Shown in pieces: positions 34,351-45,836 of a stretch of DNA of 64,000 bases. This DNA is from Pyrrhosoma nymphula (Eukaryota; Arthropoda; Insecta; Odonata; Coenagrionidae). The DNA is taken from contig OY754329.1 in NCBI GenBank assembly GCA_963573305.1, positions 139,177,422 through 139,241,421 on the forward strand. Direction: 5' to 3'. Position numbers and translations under genes: made by a program. The notes under the pieces were generated by a model. The model was not told the origin of the DNA, did not search any database, and worked only from the letters and a program-made list of their open reading frames with translations. Position 1 is the stretch's first letter, and every line of letters begins with the position of its first letter.

Positions 34351-36927
34351 AATGCCTTTTTTCAATGGCAAGTTAAAGAAAATTTCCTTTAAATTTTTCT
34401 TTTTTCCTTGTAAAAAGATCCGTTATTCGTAAGATAGTATGGTTTTAATATCTCGCCTCTGTAGTAATTAGTTCTTGAGGTATTAAGTAGAGATTGGATG
34501 AATAGTAGTACAGTAGGAGCCCCATATAACGTGTAGGGCATATAACGAGAAGCATGCATGAAATTGCAAATATTCTCACCCAAGTGCAAAGACTCCAGAA
34601 ATGGCACATATTCCAAGCAAACATGATGATAAGCATCACTTGAATCTAAAAAATGAGCTTTCAAACTCAAGTAGTCATCTGTGGCTGTTGGCGTCCACAT
34701 GTCTGTCGTAAGAGCAACATGTTTAGTTTCTGACAGTAATTCCCGATTTGGCCATTTTCAAAAGTGAAAAACGCATTTCTTGTGGAAATGGTAAAGTGGA
34801 AATGGGCATTTCTGGGAGTCGAGGACGTTTCAAAATGATGATTTTCACTGCGTTTCCGTGATTTGGAAAAGCGGAAAACGATTTCCCCTTCTGTAACTTG
34901 CCCTGAACCCACCCCACAAAGAGGTTTGCGGGCCAATGGAGTTAAACACGAATTGGTTATAATCAAAAGTGAAAAACTCATTTTCGTGAGTTTGAATAGC
35001 GGAAAACGCATTTTTAGCGCGATCGATAACGAGGAAATGGGCATTTCTGGGAATGGTTGAAGTTTCAAAATGTTATTCTGTGTATTATTTTAAGAATAGA
35101 ATCCCTCACGCTTATTGGCGATTATTGGTGGGCATTGGTTGAAGGCTAAAATGTTATTCTGCGTATTATTTTAAGAATAGAATCCCTCATGCTCATTAGT
35201 GATTGTAGGTGGGAATTGGTAGAAGGCTAAAATGTTATTTCGCGTATTATTTTAAGAATAGAATCCCTCACGCTCATTGGTGATTATTGGTGGGAATTGG
35301 TAGAAGGCTAAAATGATATTTCGCGTATTATTTTAAGAATAGAATCCCTCACGCTTATTGTTTATTATTGGTGAGCATTGGTAGAAGGCTAAAATGTTAT
35401 TCCGCGTATTATTTTAAGAATAGAATCCCTCAGGTCACAACGTTAATATAAGTGGGCTTTTGTTAGAGGCTAATGAAATAGTATTGTTGACGGAGTTCTC
35501 TCGGGTAGTGTGGAAGGGGGAAATTAACTGTCAACAGTTGGAAGTTAATTGTTGAGAGTAGTTGGCATTAATCATTTTCTGACTTGCGTGTGTGGTGTAT
35601 GGTCGCCATGATTTGCCAATCGTGTACGCTCAATTAGGAAGTGTAAATCCTCCATTTAAAGTGATACGTGAAATGTTATTAGTACAGTGGAATGAATGTG
35701 AGTGAAAAGGAAGTGTAAATCCTTCATTTGAAGTGAAACGTGCAATGTTTACTGCGGTGGAATGAATGGAATTGCATTGTAGTAAATGGCTGTTGCGGGG
35801 CGAGTTTGAGTGGAAGGAGGGAAGAAACTGTGTAGAAAAGGTGTGTATATGCTAGAGAACCAACTGCTCGATCACAGCGCTACGTACAGTGGAAAAGAGA
35901 AAATGGCATTTTTTCACAATATGGCGGAGAGGAAAAAACGCACTTCTCAGGTTTGAAAGTTTCTCATTTCTAAAGTAGTTGATGCATTGTTGTGTTGAAA
36001 GTATTAAACAAATTTGCAAAGCTTGCATAATAAGTGAGGTGAAATTGGTTCTGATATCTCTGTTTAAAGTGGGTGAAAATCGCGAAAACAAGTGCGAGAC
36101 GAAAGCTCACCTTTACCCAGGACTCCTTTTCTTTAGCCATTTTGTAACTCGCAGATAACATTTATTAATTTGACAGACGTGTATCTAAATTATAGACCCG
36201 AAGATTTTGGAAAATAGAGATATTGCACTCACTGGTCACTAATTTTCGTTATTTCTCCTATCTTAATAATTGGGCCAACTTATGCAATTTCCATGTAGAG
36301 GGGAAAATACCAGATTTTAAAGACAAGTTTAACAAGTGACATAACACATGTACCAATACATCCTCGCTTCCTTTTACATTGTAAATTGGTACATTTGGTC
36401 AAAAAAATATGGCAAAATTGGGAGGTTATGAGGGTAGTGTGCACATGTGCTGAAAGCCAAATTTCTGAGTGCCATATGTTACCTATGTGGCTTATTACCT
36501 TCTAGTCTGGTCATGTGTATGTACATGTGATGTGATAAATTTTCATGCAAATTATCAACACTTTTTAAGTAAAATGACATTGGGGCTGGAGTTTATTATT
36601 CCGTAACAATATTTTGAGCAATAGTTTACAGCAATGATCTTCAAAGGTTTACAGTTCATGGAACCTTAACAAGCATTGGAGTATTTTATTCATTGCAAAA
36701 AAATTTAATTAAGAACACAGTTTGACTACAGCTGGTTTAGAGCAACGTGGTGCATATTCAACCACAACCAGGGTTTGAATATTTTTCAGCAAGATTCAAT
36801 TGAATCTCCAATCCATGGATACAATAAGATCATATCAAATCATGGCCAAATCCCTAATTTAAATGACCCCATAATATAATAACATTTGGCATCTTCTTTG
36901 TCTTTTAAATATTGCAATATTTTGTAG
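34351..36927. other. BLTP2: Intron 11, 3' part
   Basis: It holds a lone Tigger-like end at about 34510 (CAGTAGGAGCCCCATATAAC), an 81-bp tandem array at 35069-35432 and otherwise no recognised gene. The stretches near 34790-34830 and 35035-35070 share GGAAATGGGCATTTCTGGGA, so the array is probably part of a non-autonomous element. Confidence 0.5.
35069..35432 (+). repeat. 81-bp tandem repeat, about 4.5 copies
   Basis: Units start at 35069, 35150, 35231, 35312 and 35393 with AATGTTATTCTGCG or close variants. Each contains TATTTTAAGAATAGAATCCC. The spacing is exactly 81 bases each time and the units are about 90% alike. No terminal repeats were identified. Confidence 0.92.
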
Positions 36928-37093
36928 GGGTATTGGCTGAATGTGAAGAGTTTGCACGGATTCTCTCACCAACCGTTTGGAGAAATGACCATTAGGCTAA
37001 AAGAGAGAGTAGAGCTTTTCTGGAGCCAAGATCTTCACTCTAGATTTTTTGGCATGACTTCAAGTGTGCAAGATTTTTGCCAATCTCTAACTG
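36928..37093 (+). CDS. BLTP2: BLTP2 exon 12
   Basis: Acceptor ATATTTTGTAG, donor ACTG|GTGAGT. It reads GYWLNVKSLHGFSHQPFGEM and then RLKERVELFWSQDLHSRFF, matching the human segment with [20 protein letters not shown]. One base is left for the next codon. Confidence 0.83.
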
Positions 37094-39400
37094 GTGAGTA
37101 GATTGACTTTGCAAATGTAGTGCTAAACATGTTTAAGTACTTCTTCAACATCTATAAGATACGGGTGAAGATATATTTTTTACACTCTTATGGTTGTCAA
37201 AAATATGCTCCTCTATAACTATCCATAACTTAACTGATGATTAACTTAGATTTTATCTACCAATTCACATAGCATATGAGTAGGCACTCATGCCTTGTTT
37301 TTGTTTCTGCTTATAAGAAATGGATGCAGTTTGCTGCATTTATCTTATTATCAACAAATATTTTCCCTTTTTAGTATCCCATATGAATCTGTACCTTTAA
37401 AAAGACTTCAATTTGAATGCAGTGTACAATGGTCATGGGTAAAAACAAGGTCTGGCACATAGGTACACTCCAACTTTATTGAACATTTGTCCTTGTGACT
37501 TCATGATTGTCTCTTAGTATGCTATATGAATGGAGAAATGCTTAAGCTGTAATTTAAAGGGAATTTCAGTCTTTCATTGTTAGTCTCAGAAAAAAGTGCT
37601 TTCTTCGGGCAGTAAAATTGATTCAATTCTAATGGACGAGTCTAGAATGGGCAGAGCTTCGGTAGTTGCAGTTTTTACCACTAGGGTACTCCCTCCGGAT
37701 GTGGGATAAACCTGGTTACTGTCCTATGTTAATGTGTGGGGAAAATCTGTATACCGTGTGATATTTGATTATTACTTGATGATACAAGTTCCTTGTTGCA
37801 TGAAAATTATTTTATATTAATTAGAATGGAGAAAGGGAAAATTATTGGAGTCTCTTGGACGAAGTCACTGGAAATCTTGAAGCATTTCGTCGTAAGTTGC
37901 GGCTGGTTGCGGCTTCAAGTTTGTGGGAAGTGATATGGAATGGAATGATATCTTTTTATTTCGTACTACTACAAGGCGGTATGGGCAGGAATACCGAAGG
38001 ATGATATGGCTTTTGTGAAAGCATATTGCTTTCCCAGGCAAAGAAAGAATGAGCCTGCTCGATTACTCTATTTTGAAGGACACAATAAAGATTAAAGCTT
38101 TGAGATCAGATCCTCGAAATGTGCATGCAAAGCAGTGTAGGTAATAATTCAAATAATGATACAGGAATTAGTCATGCAATATTTTAAATGACGATGTATC
38201 TATATGACAACATCATTTTCTGGTAAATACATCGTGTTCTAATGTTGTACATCGTCACAGCGAAAATGATAGTATCACCTACGAACTAACTAATACTTAA
38301 ATTACATCATATACTTGCATCATCATGAACTTGATGCAATCATCATATACCACTTAATTATGTACACCTTTACTTTAATTGATTACCTACCCTGATAAAA
38401 GTCTATTTAAATGACACCATAACAGTTTTTCTCACTGACAAGTGGTACCCGAGAGCACGGTCGCAAAGTTCGTGAAAGATACATAGGTAATCAAGACATG
38501 AGTCAAAAAGTGAACCAAAACTGACGGATATAGAAAATGAAATACCATTGACTGGATAACAATATTTTCCAATTGCCGTGCTTGCATCTTGTTCTTGTGA
38601 ACGTTGTGTCCCTATTTATTTCTTATAGGTACACTGTTGTGGCTGTGATCCTTTTAGCTCACAGAGCATAATGTGTTGTTTGATATCTTTATAATGTGAA
38701 GTACAAGCTCTGCTAATTTGTTCTTTCCCATTTTAGATTCGGTAAATGCGTGCACACTTTTGGGCTCTTTTACGTCCTCCACCATTTAATTTCGACGGGG
38801 CTGAAGGAGATATTCCGGTAGACGTGTCATGTACATACGTGGAACAGACATGGCATAAGCCCAGGGGAAAGAAAATTGAACCTGAGGCAGTAATGAATGC
38901 TGTATGCCAAGCCAAGTCTGAAAAAAAGGGAGCCTCTAGCATTCCAGTATTGCGTTGATCCTAATGCGATTCCTTCACCAGCAAAGGTGCAAACATTGGA
39001 AATTGAACTTAAATATCTTAAAAATCTCTTAAAAATCAAAAACATTCTTCCAGACAAGACTTCTTTGTAATCCCAGGGTAAAAAATGTCGGGAGCGCAGG
39101 CACACAAGGAAGACCAAATTTTTTATTTTCTTTCATCCTGTCGTATTTTTACTGCCCGCAGCCCGCAGTTTTAACATGCTTCCTTCCGCTGGAAATTTGT
39201 GGAATGGTGTTTTTTATGGACTTATGCAATAAGGGACATCACAGTATTGCACCATTCCCATTCATGTAAAATTTCTGTGGATCACAACGCACGGCAATGA
39301 GGAACTCGGCCAATGTATCCCACTACACGGCTCACTTGTTGTTGTCATTTGACCGTGTGACGTATTTGCTGGACTCATCCATGGAATAGTTTAAAAAAGT
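37094..39400. other. BLTP2: Intron 12, 5' part
   Basis: Mostly AT-rich sequence with no recognised feature. At 38740-38957 an open frame gives HFWALLRPPPFNFDGAEGDI and TYVEQTWHKPRGKKIEPEAV. It looks like part of a real, perhaps element-borne, protein, but I cannot assign a family. Confidence 0.4.
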
Positions 39401-39414
39401 GAGAGCAGCAATTT

Positions 39415-40190
39415 GCCTATATCAGGCCTGTTATTGCAACAAAAAGCCCTGGGATTTGCTGCAGAACTCAAAATTGAGGACTTAAAGGACTCAAACAGGT
39501 GAATAGAAAAATTTAGAATAAGACGTAACATAGTGTTCAAAGCAATGTGTGGGGAGGCAGCTAATGTGCTGTCAGAAGATGTTTCTGCCTGGGCTGACAG
39601 ATTTTGTAGATTGTCGGAAAATTATGACCCCAAGAATGTCTTCTACCCCAATTAAAGGGTATTATTGTTTAGGGCTTTACCTAATAAAACTTTTGCCCTG
39701 AAATCTGATCGATGCTTAGGAAGGAAGGCATTAAAGGAGAAAGTAACAGTACTGCAGTGCTCAAGCTTGATTGGAGAGAGTTTCTAAGGCCTTAAGTGAT
39801 CGGAAAAGCACATATCCATGATGTTTTTAAGGCATGGGTCAGGGACATTTTCCCGTGGCTTGGAAACACAATAGAAAAGCATGTATTACATCAGCAGTCA
39901 TGTCAGAACTGATCATGATATTTGATAAAAAGATAGGAGAGGAAAAAAGAAAGATTTTTTGTTTGTTGAAAATGCCCCTTGTCACCCTGTACTGAAGTAA
40001 CAAAATGTAAGTCGATTGTTTCCCTCCGAACTCAGCGAATGTCAAGCAACCTCTGGACCAGGGAGTCATAAGGACCTTCAAAAGAAACTATAGGTAGTTT
40101 GTATTTGCAGTATGGAGCTGATGTCTAAGGGATATGATAATAATGAGGTGTTGACAAATTTATTGGCCAATGCCAGTGAAAATGTTGATT
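39415..40190 (+). pseudogene. Tigger/pogo transposase relic
   Basis: Blocks on the plus strand in order: LLLQQKALGFAAELKIEDLK (Tc5-type DNA-binding helix region), NIVFKAMCGEAANV, ENYDPKNVFYPN where the family has a DETG that is here replaced by a stop, LLFRALPNKTFALKSDR, a VENAPCHPV string (about 39966), and KQPLDQGVIRTFKRNYR (40045-40095). At least four stops or frameshifts interrupt it. The catalytic aspartate of the first DDE motif is gone. The termini were not found. Confidence 0.8.
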
Positions 40191-41104
40191 AAGTGTTGAT
40201 GGACTCAAATTTGGTGACAGCAAGTAACGGAGTAGACAATGCAGAAATGGCAAATAGTGTTGGTGACCAAGAAGGCAGGTACAGTAAAATCCCCATACAA
40301 CGAACACCCATGCAGCGAAATTTTAAGGAAAACTCCCTATTTCGAAGTCATTGGCCAGGTCCCGGACCCTTCCAATGGACAATGCACGCAAAAAAACCTC
40401 CCGTAACGAACCTCTCTAACTACGAAAACTCCGTGTATCGAAGTCTGCGCTTGGGCCCAAAACATGAAAAGTGCCCCTCTAGAACGAATTATTGAGAAAA
40501 AAAACGTAGCATTCTTCATTTACAGGTAATTTTTCCATAGACATTTACGAATTGAGCAGGAAGTAGAACCGCAGCGGAGAGTACCGCGTCTTAACCCTTC
40601 CGCTCCGGGCTTCGAAAATGTTTACATCCGAGACCTACAGAGCAGAAGGCATGAAGGAAACTTGACGCTCTGGCTCCGTGAAGGCTCGTTTACACGTATC
40701 TTATGGTGGTAACCAACAACTCTGATGGTTCCCACAATAAGAAACGTGTAAGGGAAGCCAAAGCTCCGCTCCGCGTTAGCTGAGCCGGGTGATAGTTGGG
40801 TGGATGAGTAATGCACCAAGAGGGTAGGGGGGAATACCAGTCAGTCCCAGTCGTAACCCAATACAGAAAGATACTCTGAAAAGATCAGATCAGGAGGGCT
40901 ATTCTCCACTCTCACTCATCCACCCCACCTCATTTGCGAAGGTGCAGGTGGTGAGGTTGGAGCTCAATTTTCCCTTTTTAAATCGTATCAGATTACTTTC
41001 CCGTATTGGGTTACATTCCGGGGACCCCGTGAATGGGAGGAGCTCCATGTTTTCCTCTAAAATGGTTTCAAATTACCTTTCGGTATCGGATTTTATTTAG
41101 GGAG

Positions 41105-41145
41105 AGGCAGGTGGACTGTTATCATAAGACTGTCCACCTGCCTGT
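41105..41145. repeat. Short perfect hairpin
   Basis: AGGCAGGTGGAC and GTCCACCTGCCT enclose about 15 bases. It lies just before the left SINE copy and may be its fold-back junction. Confidence 0.7.
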
Positions 41146-41149
41146 AAGG

Positions 41150-41378
41150 ACCGTGTTCATTCCCGTCGGCGATAAATTTTTTCATGCTTATTTTCTTTGT
41201 TTTTCCTTCCTGGAATTCTATGTTAAAATCTAATTTTTACTTTTCTATTCAAAGTTTTTTTTTAATGAGTGGAAATAATTTTTTTCGCGAATACCACTGG
41301 GCTTATTTTTTTTTCTTTCCCGCGAAGTCAACGTAATTTCTTTGTTTCCCCATTCTTTCACCACGCAAACTTCATTTG
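41150..41378 (+). mobile_element. SINE copy, head truncated
   Basis: It begins with the end of the box B region (ATTCCCGTCGGCGA) and runs through TTTTTCATGCTTA, ATTCTATGTTAAAATC and TTCACCACGCAAACTT. The copy at 41660-41940 has the same order on the opposite strand at about 90% identity. The tRNA-like head is largely missing. Confidence 0.7.
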
Positions 41379-41659
41379 TTCCTTCATTTGCAAGACCTCC
41401 TGTTGATATTATAATCATACAATAGTCTAAATAATTGTTACATCATTATTTATAAGACCCACGATCAAAGATCCCCGTTTTCCTGTCTTGTTGTGCATTG
41501 AAAAAAGGAGGGGAAAATGCGATCGGCTTATCTACTAATTTCTGTAATCGAATCACCATTTCACGATCTAAAAACGTACAAATAAATACATTGTAATAAG
41601 GCTCGTCGAGAAAGGCTCGAGTTTTAAATGGCGAGAGTGACCACTTTCAGAAAATTTTC

Positions 41660-41940
41660 ATCAAATCAAGTTTGCGTGGTGAAAGAATGGGGAAACAAAG
41701 AAATTTCGCGGGAAAGAAAAAAAATAAGCCCTATGGTATTCGCAAAAAAAATATTTCCACTCATTAAAAAAAAAACTTTGAATAGAAATGTAAAAATTAG
41801 ATTTTAACATAGAATTCCACATAGGAAAAACAAAGAAAGTAAGCATGAAAAATTTTTCGCCGACGGGAATCGAACATGGTTCCTCTGCACCGCAGCCCCG
41901 TACGCTTATCAATGGACCACGCCCTTGATGCCGGAGGCTG
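41660..41940 (-). mobile_element. tRNA-derived SINE copy, with head
   Basis: On the minus strand the head has GGCGTGGTCCATTGATAAGC (box A region) and box B TGTTCGATTCC. The same body as the copy at 41150 follows, ending GCAAACTTGATTTG. Together the two copies form a long inverted repeat with a spacer of about 280 bases. Confidence 0.72.
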
Positions 41941-43077
41941 ATAAATAGGAATTTTATGACATCTATAAATGTTTAAACGCCTTTTTTGTTTAAACTATTG
42001 GATTTATACACCCATATGTGGAGTGATTCGTGATAAGCATTCGGAGTTCTATATGCATACGTATTTTCATCGAGATCCGCGACCCGTTTATCAGACACTC
42101 CCCATGTTAGGAGGGCGAAGTATTCAAAACTTCATTGGTTGGTGATCAACCAATGAGAGCCAATTTTAATCACTCTGTCCCCATCCCAAAGGAAAATCTG
42201 GAGTAACCTCTCTACTCTATCCAAGTATTGCTATTGCCGTCTTAACCTTGATGGATGTGGTCTGTTAACCGGCAAGTGGTGCGTTTGCTCGAGATCGCCC
42301 TAATATTTGCTCGATTGCTTGAGGATACCTTTTTTCCCAGAAATCGCAGCCGAAAATGAGGGTGCGCCTCTTACACGATTTTTTTATCTGCCAGCCTTCG
42401 AGCCTCGGTCACGATATGAGCGGCGGGCTGCAGAGTAGTATCGCGGCAGGGCGGTAGTGGCCACGAAACGAGCAGTGATTCGACCTAAGATAAGTTCAGA
42501 ATCAGAAATGGCAGTACATACTGTCAGAAGACAGATCGTTCTCGGCCAACATTTTGCCACAGAATGAGTAGAACGGCACAAGAAAAATTTAATATCTGGG
42601 ATTGGCGGCGAGCGGCACCTATGCTGCTCACGTCTATCATGGCTGGGTTCGAGTGTGTTCCATGCCAAACATTAGGAACATAAAACAGCGTTGCCACTCT
42701 TTCACTCGCCTACCGCCGCGCCTCTCGTATCGTGGCCGAAGCAAGTCCCTGGAGAGCTGAGTGACCTTGGTGCTTAGCGTGAGTCATCAAGGGGAGGGTA
42801 TCATTCGCTCACTTGTTTACGGGGGACGCAGTTGCCAAATAACTTTAAAAACTTGTTGTTTGACAAGGCAAGGGTGTGGGGTGCAATTGGGGGACAGCGA
42901 TTGGCCGCGCGACAAGTGCAAGCACTGGAATTTTCCACCCCCCCTAACTTTCTCATTTTCTGTCACCGGACAACTTTAAGTGACTCAACTGTATGCACCT
43001 GCCTTAAGCATAACTGAGAGAATTCTGTGAATATTAACATTTGTGCATGCGTCAACATAGGTCAGTGTTGTTCCAAA

Positions 43078-43330
43078 ATGAACAAGGGCAAAAAGTTGTG
43101 GTCTTTCACGGTAGTTGAAAAAATTGAAGTGCTTTAAGTCATCAAAGACGCTGAGGATGTAGGAAACCGCGCTGCCGGACTAAGGCATGATGTGCCGGAA
43201 TCGTGCATTAGAAGATGGAGAAAGGATAAGGTTGCACTATTCCATAGCAATAGGGACAGAAGGTCTTTTCGGGGAAAATCTACGAGCTGTGACAGGACAT
43301 GCGCGCGCGTGCCACCGTACTGCAACGCCC
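43078..43330 (+). pseudogene. pogo/CENP-B-type N-terminal DNA-binding relic
   Basis: From the ATG at 43078 the frame reads MNKGKKLWSFTVVEKIEVL, a stop, then VIKDAEDVGNRAAGLRHDV and ESCIRRWRKDKVALFHSN. This is the psq-type helix-turn-helix that begins Tigger and CENP-B-like transposases. One stop breaks it and the frame is lost after about 80 residues. Confidence 0.75.
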
Positions 43331-44744
43331 GTCTCACTAGTAAGTCAGCCGTTTTTATGTACCTAAATCATGAATTTTTTTTATTTTGTCATTCATTGGA
43401 GATTTTTGTTGGACCATATTGAAATATTAACTGCTTTAAATTCCATAGACAGTTATGATTTCTTTCAAAGTTTGACTTTTTTCAAGTTTTGATGTCGTAT
43501 CTACGCCTTATTGTTCGTTTTTTACGCGGCTGACGCTTGGGTATTTGCATTTAATGTGTTTGCATTCCCACTCGTCATCGTTTACAGAAAAATATAATTT
43601 CTAAAAGTTAACTACGTTTTAAAAGGCGACTTACAGCGACTATGACTTGTGCATTAGGAAAACGGTGGGGGGATTCGGATTTATAAATCAGAGCTCGGTG
43701 CGACTGTCCGCACTTACCAACTAAACACGAATTGTAGCGAGGTCGGATTTGTTTTGTTTTAATGAATATCAATTACTCCATACATTCCAAAGGACAATAA
43801 ACAATGCAAGTATTGTAGGGCCTAGGCTACAAGTGAATACTTGCCTCCGAGGTCCATACATGCCTATGAAAAATGCCGCGTAAATTATAAGAGAATATCG
43901 CAAGTGGCTTTGATAATGGCCGAAAATTCGAAGTTAGTCCCGCAACACCTCGCAATAGGAGGAAAAAAAGCCCCAAAATTTTTTCTTTAACTTCGACGCA
44001 TAAAAAGAGGGGTGCAACTCTTACACGCGTTAACGGCATCGTCAATGCATTATCATCTGAGATTGCCATTGTGACCTCAGTGCATTGCCGACTGCCAAGT
44101 TTTTACTCGTGGTAACTAACTCGCCCCCCCTAACTTCCATCGTCGTTTATCGATATCTAGTATATTCTGGTCACGAACATAGATATTTACCGGTATTTTA
44201 ATGGGATTCCAACAGTGCGTTTTATTTCTTAAGTCTAAATGGGAATATGTGCTCTTTCAAGCAAAATTGCTGCATAAAACTGGCAATTGATATTGACTTA
44301 AATTAATGCACTCGAAGAATAACATCGACTAGATACTCAGAAAAATTATGGAGCACTTTAAAAAATACCTTATCCTTAGGCATTAATGTTGGCGCTCCTT
44401 TACTTTCAGACCGTAACTAAAGTAAGCAATGAGGCGTAGAGCAGAATCGACGAAAAAAACAATAATTTCAATTAGAAATACGCAGATTGAAAATAACGTG
44501 GTGATAGCCACGGTATTTGATGGTAAATAATAAAAATTGTTTATCATCACTCTAGGAAAGGTTTTAATGGTGAATAAAGCAAGATTGAGATATTTACTCG
44601 ACTTGCATCGTAAAGTACGCGGAATACTTGGATGCCCCTTTGGAGACGCAACCCGCACACCACCTCCATACATCGAAAACCCCCTACATCGAAGTCATGA
44701 TTTTTCCGGTCCCAACAAATTCGTTGTATGGGGGTTTTGCTGTA

Positions 44745-45704
44745 ACTAAGAGATTATGTTCACAGTGGACCTGCATTCTCAGCTGAACAATCAATTTTGA
44801 CAACATATGCTGAATCTTTGTGTCAAATGAAACAATGAAAGATACGTTGCATTGGTAAAGGAAATGATGACAAATATGCCGTTTTATTGATTTGCAGTTA
44901 CATTTTAAGAGAGAGTTAGCAACAAAAAATCAATGATTTCTTTAAATCTGCATAACTATTTGAGAACTGTATTATGTACAGCTTAACGTTATTAGATTAT
45001 ATTGGTTGTTGGTGGAGTTCCTCCAAGGAGGACCTGAGGCACTTAGACCTAATGGTCCATTGTGCCAACCACCATGTCTGTAATCACCCATAGAGTCCAG
45101 TCGCCCTGCTAAAGGCTAGCATGTCCTGTAAGGGATACACCTGACTTCATCTAGTTCCAAAAATGGTGATCCCAGATGCCTGACTCTGTTCCTCATCAAA
45201 GCGGGACACTTGAAGACTATGTGCGATGTTGTTTCGTCCTCATCCTTGCACCATCTACATCTTGCTGAGTCTGTAATTCTCAGGAGATGTAAGCCCCTGT
45301 GCATTCTGCCAGATCTTAGAGTGTTGAGCAAGGCTCCACTCTTTGACCTTTGAAATCCCTGAAAAGGGTGCGATTTGGATGAAAGGCTCTGGTCCAATTG
45401 GGTTCCTTTGGCTTAAAATTGTAGTATTGTTTTAGTTTTTTTGTCGCTCTATATATTTTTCCTGATCATGTGCCCATGAGTATTGTACTCCAGAGTAAAA
45501 CCAAGGTTGTAGGAAAATATGTACAGAATTATCCCTAATGCATCATTCACAGATCTTGACAATTGGAAGACACTTATGCTCAGTCAATGTTATGCATGCT
45601 GACAAAATAAATAACAAAAATAGGCTTTGTCTGTAATTATGTGATTGGCAAAGATGGTAAAGACGAATACACTTGCATTGCTTATGACTTTTTTGATATT
45701 TCAG
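44745..45704. other. BLTP2: Intron 12, 3' part
   Basis: It contains the LINE tail at 45000-45420; the rest is AT-rich without recognised features. The relation of the sequence right after 44745 to the Tigger relic at 39.4-40.2 kb is unclear. Confidence 0.4.
45000..45420 (-). mobile_element. LINE 3' fragment with RNase-H end
   Basis: The minus strand (45397 to 45116) reads SKSGALLNTLRSGRMHRGLH, then CRWCKDEDETTSHIVFKCPA. The CxxC-x8-H-x4-C pattern is the zinc knuckle at the C-terminus of LINEs that end in RNase H or a related domain (R1/I/Jockey types). The sequence down to 45000 is the probable 3' untranslated part. Confidence 0.7.
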
Positions 45705-45836
45705 AGGTATTTCCTAGGAAGCCGCACAGTCAGAGAAATGCGGAATGTTCCATGAGTTTAACAATTGGAATAGATTGTCAAGCAAAAGTTGTTGTTGATC
45801 TCTTTCAATCAAAGACACAGCTATACCTTTTCTTCA
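45705..45836 (+). CDS. BLTP2: BLTP2 exon 13
   Basis: Acceptor TTGATATTTCAG, donor TTCA|GTAAGT. The split codon gives glutamate, then VFPRKPHSQRNAECSMSLTI and QAKVVVDLFQSKTQLYLFF. This follows the human stretch RLLNLTLEVSTAKLTAFV in order and pattern. The frame is open upstream, but the phase-1 junction with exon 12 supports this acceptor. Confidence 0.8.

Larger units (their letters stand above)
40282..44742 (+). mobile_element. Tigger element, TA target, 4.46 kb with internal insertions
   Basis: The ends CAGTAAAATCCCCATACAAC (left) and CAGCAAAACCCCCATACAAC (right, read on minus) form CAGN-type terminal repeats and are flanked by TA at 40280-40281 and 44743-44744. Inside are an inverted SINE pair (41150-41940) and an N-terminal pogo helix-turn-helix relic (43078-43275). 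No DDE domain was found inside, so this copy was non-autonomous or has lost that part. Confidence 0.88.

Noticed and set aside
35069..35432. 81-bp array as a CRISPR-like repeat
   Set aside because: Whole units are similar throughout; there are no unique spacers between short repeats.
42384..42979. GC-richer stretch with open frames inside the Tigger element
   Set aside because: No domain, and frames on both strands are of similar length; treated as non-coding element interior.
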